Source: Colius striatus
Taxonomy: Eukaryota > Chordata > Aves > Coliiformes > Coliidae
Reading direction: 5' to 3'
Assembly (NCBI RefSeq): GCF_028858725.1
Contig: NC_084775.1
Location: 16,662,597-16,726,596 of the forward strand
DNA length: 64,000 nt
In this document: positions 1-13,504 of the stretch, one piece after another
How positions within the stretch are numbered: position 1 is the first letter of the stretch
Layout: the number at the start of each line of letters is the position of its first letter
Made by a program: the position numbers and the translations under genes
Notes under the pieces: generated by a model
What the model was told of the DNA's origin: nothing
What the model saw: only the letters and a program-made list of their open reading frames with translations
Databases searched by the model: none

Positions 1-2855
1 TTTGCAGGGCAGAAATGTTCAGACATCACAAACGGAAGGAAGCAGATCACTTTTGCAGTGCACAGTCTCAAAACTCAGCAGAACAACTTCTACTCAATGA
101 GTATAAAACATGAATCTCGCAGCAAGCCACAGATTTCACATTCCTCTGAGGACACAATGATCAGAGCACATCCTAAGCAGACCTTTCCAAAATGGCACAG
201 TTCCAAAGATTCCAGAGTAGTAATTTATCTGTGTTCTAGGAGACTTGTTTGTAGCTTTGTATATAGACCAGCAAGATTACAATACCATTAGTCAGCAATA
301 ATCCTTTTAGCAAGAAGAATCATCAGTAAGCACTAAAAATAGCACAAATATACAGAATAGAAAAAAAATCTCAATCTTGAAACACTGTCCCATTTGGATA
401 AGGCACTCCTGACTGTCTGTAGGCATTCTGCTGCTGCTTTCCAGCAGTTCCCCTCCTCCCTTTAATCTCTCAGAGCCTTTGCAGAAGGAAGGAGAAGCAA
501 AGCTATATTTAACTCTCTGTATACCAATGACCAGGTAACATATGCATACAAATATTCTTGGTTGTCCTCAAAATTCAGACTGAAATTGTATTTTAATCCT
601 GAAGTACAGAAAAACATAAACCTACCTCTGGTTTTATTGCACACGACCCTGGAAGCATGTTTATCTGTAGACAGAGCTGTGCATCAGCAAAGAGAACAGT
701 GGCTGGCATCAGAAGCCTGTGCTGTACTGATGGCGTGACCATCCATAATAGGAAATAAAAGTGGAAAATGGCATGGATTAATTCCTTTGTTTCTCATCTG
801 CTGCAAATAATTCATACTAAGAAGCTCTACACATGGTTTCTGGATAAAACAGGAGCTTTTCAGGGCTAATTTCTGAATATGAGAAAAATGCTGAATAAGG
901 CCTTCTATACAGATTGCTCCCGAGTGCAGTAACCTGGGCTTTAGGAGTGAGAAAATGCACGGAGCATATTTGGACTCAGCAGATACTATGGCTGAGACCA
1001 GGCTCAGTACAGGACCTTGTTGTATCATTTCTCAGTATCTTTATAAAAATGTTTTTTGCATTTCCCAAAATGTGTTCCAGCACACACATCTGGCAGCACA
1101 ATGCAGTGTGAAACAGCATTTACTACCCTTCCATGCATATGTTATGCATCCAATGACATCATGCTCTCTTCAGCTTGCCAAAGCTCAGTCTCTACTGTAC
1201 AGACCACCAAAACAGAGCCTCAGAATCCCCACGGGGAAAAAGGGATAACTTTCAAACCAAATGGTTTTCCCCTGGCAAAAAATGTGTTTAGTGCTTCATC
1301 TGTTGTGCTACGTTCTCTCCTACTCACATCCTTTTTGCTTCCCATTTACTTGAAAACAGTTTTCAAACCATTCCTAAACCACTGATATTTTATCCTGCTT
1401 GTAAATATTTTTTCTTTGCACAGTGCCATAACTTCTCTGAACAGAAAACGCCTTTTTCCCTTTTACTCACAGTGGGGATTTAACTCTTTTACCAACCTGG
1501 AAAAGTCTGTATTTCAAAATAAAAACCCAACCCTGTATTTGTTGTTCTTTGCTATGGGTAATAGCAGGTGATACAACACAGATTCATTGTTCTTTGGAGA
1601 TGAAATCAATGGTTCATCTTGTGTGATACTCATTACTTATTGTCTCAGCAACAAGGAAGCTCTCTAGTGTGCTTAAGAAGATAGATTTTACCAAGTAGGG
1701 CAAATCAGACTATCCCAGTTACCTTTTTTTCTGAGATGAACTGTCCATGTCTACTTAGCATCTCCCTACATGAAAGCCATTCTACACCCTCAATATACTT
1801 TCCACTGTGTTGCTTCTAGCTCTAATATCTGTTTCGAAATGGACAGTATTCAAGTGTTCAAGAACACAGAAATATCATAGCTTTGTCCTCTCTTTTTCCA
1901 GTTATTCCTGAGATTCTGTCCAGAAGTGGGGAGGTTAAGAGGGCAGGGAAATGGGGTAAAAGCTGGTCAGGTATCAGTTGGATTTTCAGTTGAACCATTC
2001 ATACAGATTTCAAGCGTATTTCCCACCTGAGAGACACGTGCTGAAAGCCAACTTAAAAGCACGTCATAAGGTTTGTACAGTCAGGGCTATTGTTTTGGTT
2101 TGTTTGGTTTTTTCCCATGAGCACTACTTTACACTTACCAGCATTCAATACTCTAAAAAATGTATTCACATCTTAAATATAGTCCTGTTCATTGTTCAAG
2201 AGTTTGTTCCTTTAACCCTTGAAATTGATGGATAAGAGCCAGTCACAAGCCTTTTTGATTGAAGTTGTTATAGATTGAAAACACTGCCTTATGAAATCTA
2301 GTTTTTCATGGGAATTGCTGTTACAATGCAAAAATTAATAAACGAGTTTTTTCACATCCAAAAAGAAGAAAGGAGACAAAAAGGTACTGAGATCTGATAA
2401 CCCAATGTTTAAAGAATTCACCATGAAAACTGAGTAAAGAAACGAGGAGAAGAAGATCTTAACCAGAAAGCTGTAAGACACAGCCTAACAATAAATACAT
2501 ATTTATAATCAGTGGTGTGTACCCTAACTGCTGTCGGTTTTAGAGTCAGCCTTTCTGAAGTTTCCTTCTTATATTTATCTTTTAAAAATTATTTTCACTT
2601 TAGCAAAGGGTCAGATGGAGTCACCACTATGGATATGCACAAGTTCCAAGGCGGATGATCCAATTCGGCATCACAGAAAATTACCCACTTTTCTTCTTAT
2701 CACCTGTAGCTCACAGGGATAACAGCACCAGCCAAAAGGTTTGAGAAACTTGAGCAATCTTCAAATTTGCTGCATTATCTCAAAAATTGACAGTTCCTCC
2801 CTCTTATTCCGTATATATTTTTTTTAACAATACTTCAGGGAGCTCTGAATATTTT

Positions 2856-2919
2856 GGGTTGGACTAGATGATCTCTAAAGGTCCCTTCCAACCCCTACCA
2901 TTCTGGGATTCTGTGATTC
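2856..2919 (+). mobile_element. CR1 LINE, 3' end fragment
   Basis: Sequence GGTTGGACTAGATGATCTCT followed by AAAGGTCCCTTCCAACCCC and a TTCTGnGATTCTGTGAT tail, the hallmark end of avian CR1. Only about 64 bp; 5' truncated. Inserted antisense to TTC28. Confidence 0.9.
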
Positions 2920-4035
2920 TTGTCCTTCCTCACTAGCATCAGGAATTCAAGGAAAAAAAATAGTACATGTTAGAGGAACAGAATTTGTCTTCTTTGGTTT
3001 CAGTGCTGTATCTGTTTTCATGGCAATTTACTTCTGACAGAGTCTTTATAGAAGGTTTAAAAAAAAGTTAACCTGTGATCTTCAGAGATGGAGCACTAAA
3101 GTCTTTAAACAGAATGCCATGCAGCAACCCTAGATTGAGACATAGCCAACATGATTAATTTCCCTGTTGGAATGGCTATAGCAAAAGAGAAGGGGCTAAC
3201 AAGGCTGTCATTTAATAACTGCATCCACCCACATTTCTCCACAAGCCTGAAGAGGTATTCTCCTTCACCATATGCTTGACTGTCATTGTGACAGCTGTGG
3301 ATAGCATAGGTAGTAGCTCAAGAGAAGATAATCCTAATTCATCATCTTCTCTATTAGCAATTACCCTTGTTCATTTCAAATCAAGGTCACTTTTATTTAA
3401 CTTGTCTTTCAGAATAATGCCAATGTGCCAAGCACCACTGATTATTCAGCTTCAACTCCTATTCAGTTATACAAAAACTGGAATCTTCACAGGACTCTTA
3501 CTTCTCATCTAAGTTTATAATAATGTCCAATTAAGCTAATTAAAAAGTTATCTCAATTAAAGCTTTGAAATGCATCAGCCAGCTTTCCCCATTCACCCAC
3601 ACTTAAAACCAAGATCTGGAGCTGAAATGGTACTTCCTTGGTTTTTACTTTTTAAAACATCTTGAAGAGATATTTGACCGTAAAAGATATCCAAAGCATA
3701 TTCGGAAAACAGACTGCAGGTTAACCTACAGCTGCCCAAAGTTTATTGGCAGTATCTTGAAAGTTTTCTGCAGTTCTAAGATGCCCCTAATGAGGGTTTA
3801 GCCATGAAACCTTAGGCACCAGGATGCACCGCCCATATGCTGCTCCTCAATCACTACAGCCAGCAAATCCTGTACTGAGCACATCAGTCTCAGACCACTT
3901 CCTAGTTAAACACTGAAATGAAAAATTTTCATTTATAGAATCTCCTTCATAACTTTTGGAACTAGCCTGTTCCAAAAACTGTACAACTCATACACATGAA
4001 AGCATCTACCTGACACATTTCTTTTTCGGTAGTCC

Positions 4036-4101
4036 ATGTTTGGACCCGGTGATCTTTAAAGGTCCCTTCCAACCCAAACCATTCCACAATTCTGTGACTC
4101 T
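4036..4101 (+). mobile_element. CR1 LINE, 3' end fragment
   Basis: Diverged CR1 end: TTGGACCCGGTGATCTTTAA, then GGTCCCTTCCAACCCAAACC and ATTCTGTGAC. About 66 bp, older than the copy at 2.9 kb by its mismatches. Confidence 0.88.
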
Positions 4102-7100
4102 ACTTTACAATAAGCACAAAATATAGACTTGAAGTTCGCAAAGGATTGAGTTTTGTATCAGTGTGAATGACAGAAATTTCATAACATGATTTTCAGTCTT
4201 TACCATGCCTGCAACATGTGGTAGAGGCCTCCTTTCTGGCTATTAAACTTGCTATATGTGCAGTATAGGCAGTGTTGGAATGTGAATAATTCTCACATGG
4301 TTATACTATTTCTGATATAGGCCTGTCTATACCACTTATTATTAATGAAAAGTACTACTAGACCCTACTTACATCTCAATATCTGCCAAAAAGCTGCAAG
4401 CCACATCAGCTCCATTTCAACTCTTCCATTTGTAACACATCTAATGAGCAGATTGTTAATTTTTGTGAGAAGGGGAATGAAAAACAAAACAACTTTTTTG
4501 GTGCAAGTGATTGGAGATGCTTTAGTTTTAAAAAGCCAGTTGTTTTAGACATCTGCTCAAATTCTTGACTGCAAATTTAGCTTTCTCTACTAGAGAATAG
4601 TCATATCCTGTGTTTGTTTTCAAGTAAAACAAAAACCTGTTAGATATTGTTCAATTGTTTTTAGATATTTAGCAGTTGGGAAATATTCCAAGATTAACAA
4701 AATTTTCTTGTGCCTGGTTCCTGTGTATTACCAGCAATAAAGTCCTTATACCTCTTGATCACAAAGCGTGTGTTTTTCCACCTTTATTATTGCCACTTCA
4801 TTAAAAGACAACAGATGAAGTTCCCATACAACTATGAGAACCTCGTCCACCCAGTCTTAGACTAAACCTGAAGGCTACACAATATTTAAAGTGTGAATAT
4901 CTGAACAATGTTGCTGTTCACTTCTGTAGTTTCTTCTTCTGAAGAAACTAGACCTGACAAGTTTACTGGTTCCCAATTATGATTTTTTTCTCCATCCAGC
5001 CAAAGAGGTCATGGTTTCATTCCGACATTGAAGGACTGGGGTGTTTGCCAAAACAAAGGAAACATTTAGGTAGCAAACTTTCTGTACCTTGCACTACTAG
5101 GATTTTGGGGGTTTGTAGCAATATACAGACATTCTCAGAGGCACGTAAAGCAAAACTTAAATGTCACCTTCTTTATCTTTATTGTGATAAAATGAAAAAA
5201 AAAAAAAGCAAAATGAGCATAAAGGGCCCTTCAGAGGTTTCAGCATTTGAAACACCATTTGGCTCATCACACTTACTGAAAAAAAGTCTTCATTTCTCAG
5301 CTTAATGGAACGAAGATTTGTAGATCTTGCTTCTATCTGTTCTACAGTGTGAATTTACAGAAAAACGTGAATTCACAGAAACTAGAGAACATTTTTAATT
5401 AGTGAAATACAGAGCATTATTTTAATACAGATTTCTAAATTCCCTATTTTATTAAACACCAAAACCAACACAACATGCAACATATTTACAAATGCTTAAA
5501 AATATTTATAGGTCCAAAATCAATTTATCTGACACTTAACAGTAATGAGCACTTTATCAAACAATAAAAATTACTTTTCCATTATTTTTTTGGTCTAGTT
5601 TAAGCACAATTTTTTATGGGCACGTGGGAGGGGAAAAAACAGCATTAGTATGTAGGAGGAGAAACTGTGAGAGAGCGTGAGACAATGGATGTTTCTGAGC
5701 CAGAATCAAGTTGCTGTTTTGGATCATTAACTAATAGCCCCAATGCTTACTACTCCTCTCTATAAAGACCTCAGAATCAGTATCATTCTTCAATGTAGCC
5801 CACATGTGAGACAAAGCAGAACAAATGTGGGAGGGCATGAAATCATACAGGCAACTGATTTCTTTTTTATTCTCTGGAACACTAATTTAGGCTATTTTAA
5901 AAGCTATGTTTACTGTACACACTCCTCTTATTCACATTCCTCTTCTGCTGCATTTCCTATTCTGCTATAGCTTTACAAAGGCTTAATGACTGTACAATGC
6001 AATACCAAACATTTCCCTCTGCAGTTAAGTGCACATATTTTCTGCCTTTAAACCTGGGAGAGTTCAGTCCTTTCCCAAACAGTCACAGAATCCATTATTT
6101 CCAGGCACACTTTCATAGTGCAACCGAATACAAGAAGCTGACATTTTTTATTTAGTACCTGAGGGCTATAATCATGAAAAATTTACTCCCTGAAATACAG
6201 TTGCATGCGTTTCGTATACAACACACTCACAATGAAAAGTAATTTCCTTGAACCTTGTGGTAACAAATGGTAACTTAACGAAATGTATCAACATAAAATA
6301 AACATGAGAATGTAGCACATCTGATTTCTCTGGAGTAAAACTACCAGTCCAAGTTCCTAGCAAAGACTGAAATGAGTAAGAGGCCTTGAAGCCTGACATA
6401 TATCTCGAAAAGCATGGGAGAGGATTCAGGGAAACTGTCATTAAAATAAATCGCTATTAGTGATTACAAACCTCCAACAACACCGTGGCTCACTGCAGGA
6501 GAACTGTCTGAGGCAAAAACAAGATGCCCAAGCAATGAAAAGCAAAAGATAAGCAAGAAGTTTACATGTATTCCTTTGTAATAACTGAGGGAGGATAAAG
6601 GTTACATTTACAATGAAATCAAGTATTGGATTGTTTCTTTTCCAGTTCCTACCCATCTGGTAAAAGAAAAGCCAGGTAGAATCATTACTTTTTATTTTGG
6701 ACCAATGAAGACAGAATACGTTCTGAGAAACAATAACAACAAAATAATCTTCCATAATTTCTGCCCTGAATTATCCCAAGAGCTGGATGGACACAGGCAG
6801 GACCCCCCCAGTGCTGCCCCATGACAGGGGAGCTGGCAGCAACACGCAACCCAAAACCCACCACAGTCACACAAATAGAAACACCTTCATTGGTCTTTTC
6901 ACACACAATTTTAGAGAAATTACAATAATAAATTTGACTAAGTGTTATAGTTCTGTAAGACAAATGGTCTCAGAAATGAATACATTCTTGAGAAGTCCAG
7001 CAGTGATAACGAAAACACAACAGCTCAGGTGCAACCTCTGGGTCAGAAAGCCCCTCAGTTTCTTTGACAGCTATCAAACAGAAATATTTTCTAGCAAAAT

Positions 7101-9574
7101 GTTTACCCCACACATCCTGCTCTCTTACACATCTCATACCCACCAGAGTTTAAACTCTCTTATGTACACCTTCAATCTGATCCCACATGGCAGTTCTTAT
7201 GGAAGAAGAGTTGCTATTCACCGTGTATTAGCTGAAGGGAACAGAGCATTCAAAGAGACAGGAGAAGGCTTTTTCCACCCTATTCTATACTGTGGAAGTT
7301 GTTCATGTTATTAACATTATTTGTTCTTTTTCAAACAGAACAAAAATTGAAGATGACGGAATAAATCCTGTAATAAGGAATTTAGTTTGAACTGATGACA
7401 GCATTGACAGACACATTTCCTGTGTTCTCAGCAAGATTTTAAACACACCTCTCCACTAGATGTGCCTAGGCTTGCTATGATCATACAAAGGCATACCATC
7501 TTGCAGTCAGAACAGTCATGAAGGATTGCTTTTGGAACAGACATGCTCTGCGTGTGCTTTAAAGGTAAATTGTCATGTTTGTCTTCCACTCTGTTTTATG
7601 ACCCTCATTTTGGATCTGCCTCTAGCATCTGAAAGACACAGCATAACTACAGCTAAACATCTAACAGCAGCATAAGCAAGGTCAATAAAGAAGAATATTC
7701 AGTAAGCTGAGACATATTGAGAATTGCATGCTATACAACAATTTTACATAAAGATATATCTGTAACTACTCATTACAGGACTTCATAACAAAAATGCTAG
7801 CAGGAATTTGGTATGAATAGAAATGCACATACATAAAAACTAAAAAAGGATGGAAAATTATGCCCAAAGTATGTATTTAATGCAGTGTTTAAAGAAAGTT
7901 TCTTTATACGTCACATTTGTGAAGTATATATAAGCTTCTATACATGTACATGTGTAGAAGTACATGAAATAAGCTTCTATTAACAAAGGTTTCATCAAAG
8001 TACATTCTCTCTTTATTAGCATCCAGAATAACAAGGACTTGGTGTACATTTGTTAGGAAGTCCATTAAAAATGCATCATAAACCCATAAATTTAACATTA
8101 GTCCAGATAAAAAAAAACAGGTTTTCCACTAGGGGAAGTAAGCAGAGCTCTGTCTAACACATGACTGCACTGCATTTGTTCCACGACAAAAGAAAACTAA
8201 AGGAATACTTTTCAGTTACAGGCCTATTCAAGCATATTGAACAGGACTTTTAACAACACCCAATGAAAAACTTATCCATCACATACAGCGTTTGGTGACA
8301 AAATTCTAAATTACAAATGGAGAGCAGTGACTTTGAGGGGAAAAAACCCTGAATTACAGAAATAATAAGAATTGCTACAAATTTCTTCCCTGTTTTCATT
8401 AGTTTGAATTGTCACCATGCTTTTGACTCTGAAAATGTCAGTGCTTAATGCAGCAATTATCCCTGCGCTGCATTTCACACTTTCACATTATTACATACAA
8501 TTCACATCCTACTCAGCTACAGGGAAGTGAGATGGTAGAAATAATGTTACCTGAATAAACCCCTGGTGTGTGCTGAAAGGCCAGCAAGGCAAAACCGTTA
8601 AGCCATGCACCTACCCCTCAGTTGTTAGGTAGCTCTCAGCAAGCCCCACTGTTATAATTAGTTGGGTTTTCTTGGCACAGTGCAGTATACCATGTAAACA
8701 CTTAAGCATCTCCTACTGACTTGTCAGTCTTGGCAATTTTCTGCTTCCTCCTTTTATCTTATTTTCTCTCATCTACTTGTCCTCCCATACTCTCATTTAA
8801 TTTCCTCAGACACTGGTTGAGGCTGGAGGTCTGAGATGAGGATTCAGTGGTGTCCAGACACATTGCGATGTATCAGACTGTACACTCCAAAAAAAACCCA
8901 AAACATCCCAAAAAACCAACATGTTTCCCAGGGCATTCTTACCTATTAAAGAAGAATCCATCCCAGCATCCTAGAATCTCCTCTTGTTCTTCATTGACAT
9001 ACAGCCACCTATTGGTAGCTCTCAAGTAATAGGAAGTCTCATTGCAGTCCTTTTAATCCACAACATCTAAGACATTCTCCCTTATGCTGTTCAAAAACCC
9101 TAATGCTGCTCATCCTTGGACAGCCAGAACTACATCACAAATTAGGAGAGTCAGTATAAATCTAGAATGCTAAACATCTAACAAAAACAGGACTATCTGA
9201 TGGAGAACAAAACCAAAGCAATTTGAGTCATGGCTGTTGGTGATACAATTAATCAAAGCAGGAAGTAACAGAAAAGTAGCAATAGGAACATAAATGGCAG
9301 TAAGGGGCTAACAGACACAATGTTAACAGAAAATAGAGCAAACAATAAAAATGCTAAGAAAGTGTCTATAGAAATGTATATGTAACACAAGTTTTAAAGC
9401 AAATCATCCAAGAAAGCATATATATTGGACAGAGTTGCTCTGTTTCCATTGCTCTGCATCAATGACACACATTATAGTCTCGGGGAGCTGGATTTATTAG
9501 CACTCTCCTGGCAGCCATATCCAGTTTGATATCAAAGAAAAAGTAAAAGCAGTATGAACAATGTGAACATTGGG

Positions 9575-9588
9575 AAAAAAAAAAAAAA
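9575..9588. repeat. A-run
   Basis: Fourteen consecutive A bases followed by an A/C-rich (CAAAA) stretch to about 9615. No target-site duplication was recognised. Confidence 0.8.
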
Positions 9589-10273
9589 GTCACAACAAAG
9601 CAAAACAAAACAATGAAATAACTCTTAGAAATATCTAAAAGCTGTGACTACCTATGTAGAACTTAAATTAGATCCTAGTCAGTACTCCCGAAATATCTAA
9701 GCACGGAGCGCCCTCTCATGTGTGCTCTGTTCATTATAACTCCACAATTCCTCAGCTTCAGACTGAGTCACAGTTATGATAATATTGAGAAACTCAGTCT
9801 CCAAGATGAGGAAACTCAATTCTTGCATGCTGAGAAAAACATGAAGAATTTTCAAACATAAGCAAATTGAAAAAAGAAGCCACTGAAGAGCTGATAGCTC
9901 AAGTATCTCTGTGAGGTTTATAAATTCTAAGGCAGTAAGCTGATTTCTAAGAAAGGAGTAGTTTTTCCTGTATATTCATCTCAGAAAGACAACCGTTACA
10001 CAGGAGAAGATTTATATATTTTTAGAACTATATAACTGTAGTGTCACCCACCTGTCATCCTCTTCCCACTGCTCCCATGTCATACTGCTGCTCTTTGTGA
10101 TTTTAAGAATTTAGGGAAGGTGAGTACCTATACAGCTTACCTGCACAACAGCTTTCCCCTAGCCATACCATTAACCATCACTTCTCATGCAGGAAAGGAA
10201 TAGTACACTTCTTCAGTGAACTTCACTGTTAGGAGAAATGTTAACATCAAAAAGCTGACAAAATACAACATGA

Positions 10274-10336
10274 GGGTTGGACTAGATGATCTCTAAAGGT
10301 CCCTTCCAACCCTTACCGTTCTATGGTTCTATGATT
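10274..10336 (+). mobile_element. CR1 LINE, 3' end fragment
   Basis: GGGTTGGACTAGATGATCTC through CCCTTCCAACCC to the TTCTATGGTTCTATGATTT tail. Clean match to the CR1 end, 63 bp. Confidence 0.92.
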
Positions 10337-11061
10337 TAAATATCTAACAAGAAAAAATCTGACACAGAGAAAAGGACGATCCTGTAACTAGAACCTGGGT
10401 TAAACTTAATATTTCACAGACTCCCTATTGAACCTTTAAAAAATTGCTCAAAATATGTCTAGATACCAGTCCAGAATCACGTGCAACACAGCCACATCAA
10501 TGTGATGCAATGCTCAAGGCCAGATGCTGTAGCTCAGGTTACAGCACTCCAGTCACACAGCTGTGCTACTTTAAGATCCACACTAGCAAGGCCATGTTAT
10601 ATAGATACAACAGCATGGCTTGGCACTACCACAAGTTACCACTAAACAACAGAACAAATACTCTCCCTGTTTTCCTGCTGGAAAAATAAGAATAGAACTA
10701 TTCCACTCACTTCAAAGACAGTAAGAATGTGTTACATGAAATGCAGGGATAAAGTTATGTACACATCTTACTGTAAAGGGTACACAAACTTACTGTTATA
10801 TTCCAGAGTGTTATCAGAAAGCAGCACTAAGAAAGGGAGAGGGTGCAGAAAGTTGAGACAATTGCAGTCCCGTAATCATGATAAACAATAGACAAAGATA
10901 TCAAGCATGCTTCTGCCACTGGATTAGTGATGCTCAGTTTGGTACACGGTCCAGTTTGACTCTACCAGAAAAATAAATTTCTTGAAAGGAAGCAATGGAA
11001 GGGATGGGAAGTAGGCACTGAAAACAAAAGTCACAAAAAACCCTATATATAATAAGATAAA

Positions 11062-11556
11062 AGCACATCTGAAGTGCTGTGACCAGTTCTGGGCTCCTCA
11101 GTACAATAGAGAGACACAGACTGGACCAAGTTAAGGAAAAGATGATTAAGTGACTGAAGCATCAGTCATATGAGCAGAGGTTGAGATACCTTCCGTTGTC
11201 TAACCTGGAGAAGGAAAGTTGCAGTGGAGTGGGAGTCTTACTAATGTGTATGACTGACTGATGGGGGACAGCAAGAGAACAGAAGGAGGGTCTTCTCAGT
11301 GGTATCCAGTGAATGGACAAGAGGCAATGGGCACAAATTGCAATATAAGAAATTCCATTTAAACATAAGAAAAAGCTTTTTGGTGAGGGTGGTCAAACAC
11401 TGGAACAGGGTGCCCAGGGAGGTCATGGAGTCTCCATCCTTGGAGATACTCCTGGAACAATCTGCTCTAGCTGACCCTGCTTTCAGCAGTGGGGGCTGCA
11501 CTACACGATGTCCAGAAGTTCCATCCAGCTTCAACTTTGCTGTGATTCTGTGAAAT
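11062..11556 (+). mobile_element. CR1 LINE, 3' region fragment
   Basis: About 0.5 kb homologous to the last part of CR1: recognisable pieces are CCAGTTCTGGGCTCCTCAGT, GGCAATGGGCACAAATTGCA, AACACTGGAACAGGGTGCCC and CTTGGAGATACTCCTGGAAC, ending TGTGATTCTGTGAAATG. It is diverged and lacks the usual GGTCCCTTCCAACC sequence in intact form. Confidence 0.88.
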
Positions 11557-12368
11557 GAAAAGACGGGAACAAACACACAAGTCTCAGGGTAATGTCACAC
11601 ACCAAGTTTTAGCAAAGCTGAGAAAAAAAAAAGCTGTTTAACAGTTTTGCGTCTGAAAACCTGGAATGCATCTTTCTGCAAATTAAAGACAGATTGTAAG
11701 CCAGAGGACAGGACTGGAAAGTTCCTTGCTCATCAAATTAAAAACAAGAGGTCTATTCATGAAAAAAGTTATGTGGTCAAGTCACATTCTTTGCTCAAAA
11801 GTTTTACATGCAACTGAGGGTGGGCACCGTACTTGCAATTCATTGAGAAACTTTTAGGTTGTTACCGATTGCCACAGCACATGAGAGTACATTTATAATA
11901 ATATGCAAGTAGTCAAAAGAAGTACAAGAGGACAAGCAAGTGTCCCTTTTCCTTTTAAAAGGACTGTTCATTTGACTGATAGCTGGACTCACTTAAAACT
12001 TACAAGCCTGCGGAAATGGCTGTGTGACTTGGACAAAGAACATCTCAGCCACCACATCTTAAAATAGCAAATGAAGTGTTTGCTCCTAACCTTACAAATA
12101 TTGAATGTTTTCATCCTAACACAAACCAAAACACACCATTAGGAACTCAAGTCACAGGAAATATGAGTACTCCACCCAGGCTGGTCCCTGCCAGTGGCTG
12201 TCTGCAAGGGATGCTTCTGAGAGTGACATGGGAAAGAGAAATCTGAGGATGCAAACAATCCTTCCCTGTCCTCCAAAAAAATTGCATTAAGGAGCGACTC
12301 ATGAGACCAGAAATTAAAGTTTATTTCTCATCCATCTACTCTGTTCTGAACATTTTCGTCTTATGATG

Positions 12369-12509
12369 AATGGCTGAGATCACTGGGCGTGTTCAGTCTG
12401 CAGAAAAGGAAGCTGATGGGACCTAAACACTCTCTACAACTACCTGAAAGGAAGACTTGAGGAGCTTAAAGGTGTCTTCCAACCAAACCAATTTTATAAT
12501 TCTAAGATG
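12369..12509 (+). mobile_element. CR1 LINE fragment, diverged
   Basis: Matches the CR1 3' region (GGCGTGTTCAGTCTGCAGAA, CTACAACTACCTGAAAGGAA) and ends GTGTCTTCCAACCAAACC. An internal deletion brings the leading part next to the 3' end. Confidence 0.75.
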
Positions 12510-12683
12510 ATAGCTTCAATAATACACTCTGATAATCAGCTCTCACAGATCAAGAAGAGAGTATTTGAAAGTAATATTTATTTGCATCAACTTTAAATAC
12601 ATCAGCTTTCAATTTATTCCGATATTATTATTTTATTGTAAGAATGAGCTGTTCTATATACCTTGGGTATCTTGCAACAACAT

Positions 12684-12786
12684 CCTGGACAACCTGCTCT
12701 AGCTGACACTGCTTTGAACAGGAGGTGCTGGAATAGTCACTCTCCAGAGGCCTCTTCCAACCTCAGCAATGTTGTCATTCTGTAAT
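12684..12786 (+). mobile_element. CR1 LINE, 3' end fragment
   Basis: ATCCTGGACAACCTGCTCTA and CAGAGGCCTCTTCCAACCTC with an ATTCTGTAAT tail. A separate old copy 175 bp downstream of the preceding one. Confidence 0.8.
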
Positions 12787-13504
12787 ACTAGAAATATTTT
12801 TTTTAAGATATTGTCATTCCCCAACCCCCAAAGAAAGTCTGAACTCAGAAAATGCTTCATAAAATCTCAGAGAATGTGAAGATGTGAACCAGCCCCCCAC
12901 AGGGGTTATTAGAAACAGCAGCTAGAGAACAGAAGACTTGGGGGGGTTTTAATGAAAAATTCCTTTTTTTAATATGAACATATAAATATCAAAATGTTGC
13001 TCTACCAAACAAAAACTGCAATACATTTATATTATAAAGCATCGGGTAAAAGTATCTCAAAAGTACAGCAGAACATACTGCACGGGACTGAATCTTTCAT
13101 TTAAACAGGGACCAGAAATATGTTGCTACACACTATGTGTGTAGCTGGGTCTAGCAGAACAAAAACTATGAGCACAGGACACAGGTTGAGTATGTACCCT
13201 TTGGAGTACTTTGTATATTTGGACTAACACAGCCAAGCCCAGTCAATAAAACATAACAGATATACCCAAGTAACTGTTGATTCTGAAGCATTTTTGACAG
13301 GTGCAGATTCAGACATTGAATTGAAGTAGAGGATTTCAAAAACTTTATCTCTGTTTGAAGGGCAGAAAACAGATCTTTGATGATAATGGGTCTTTTTATC
13401 ATATTGCCTCATTGAATATCACCAAAAAAAAATCTGTCATTCAAGGTTTTCTTTGAATATTTGGGGGAAAAAAAAAAAAGTTTCAAGTGTTACCTTTGCA
13501 TATG

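Noticed and set aside
6787-7314. 175-codon plus-strand open frame inside TTC28 intron 2
   Set aside because: It is the longest frame outside CpG islands, but the product has no recognisable domain, no good start or splice context, and is of a length expected occasionally by chance. A search for conservation in other birds would decide.
11299-11553. Open frames over 11241-11576 on both strands
   Set aside because: They lie inside a CR1 3' region fragment that does not code in intact elements.
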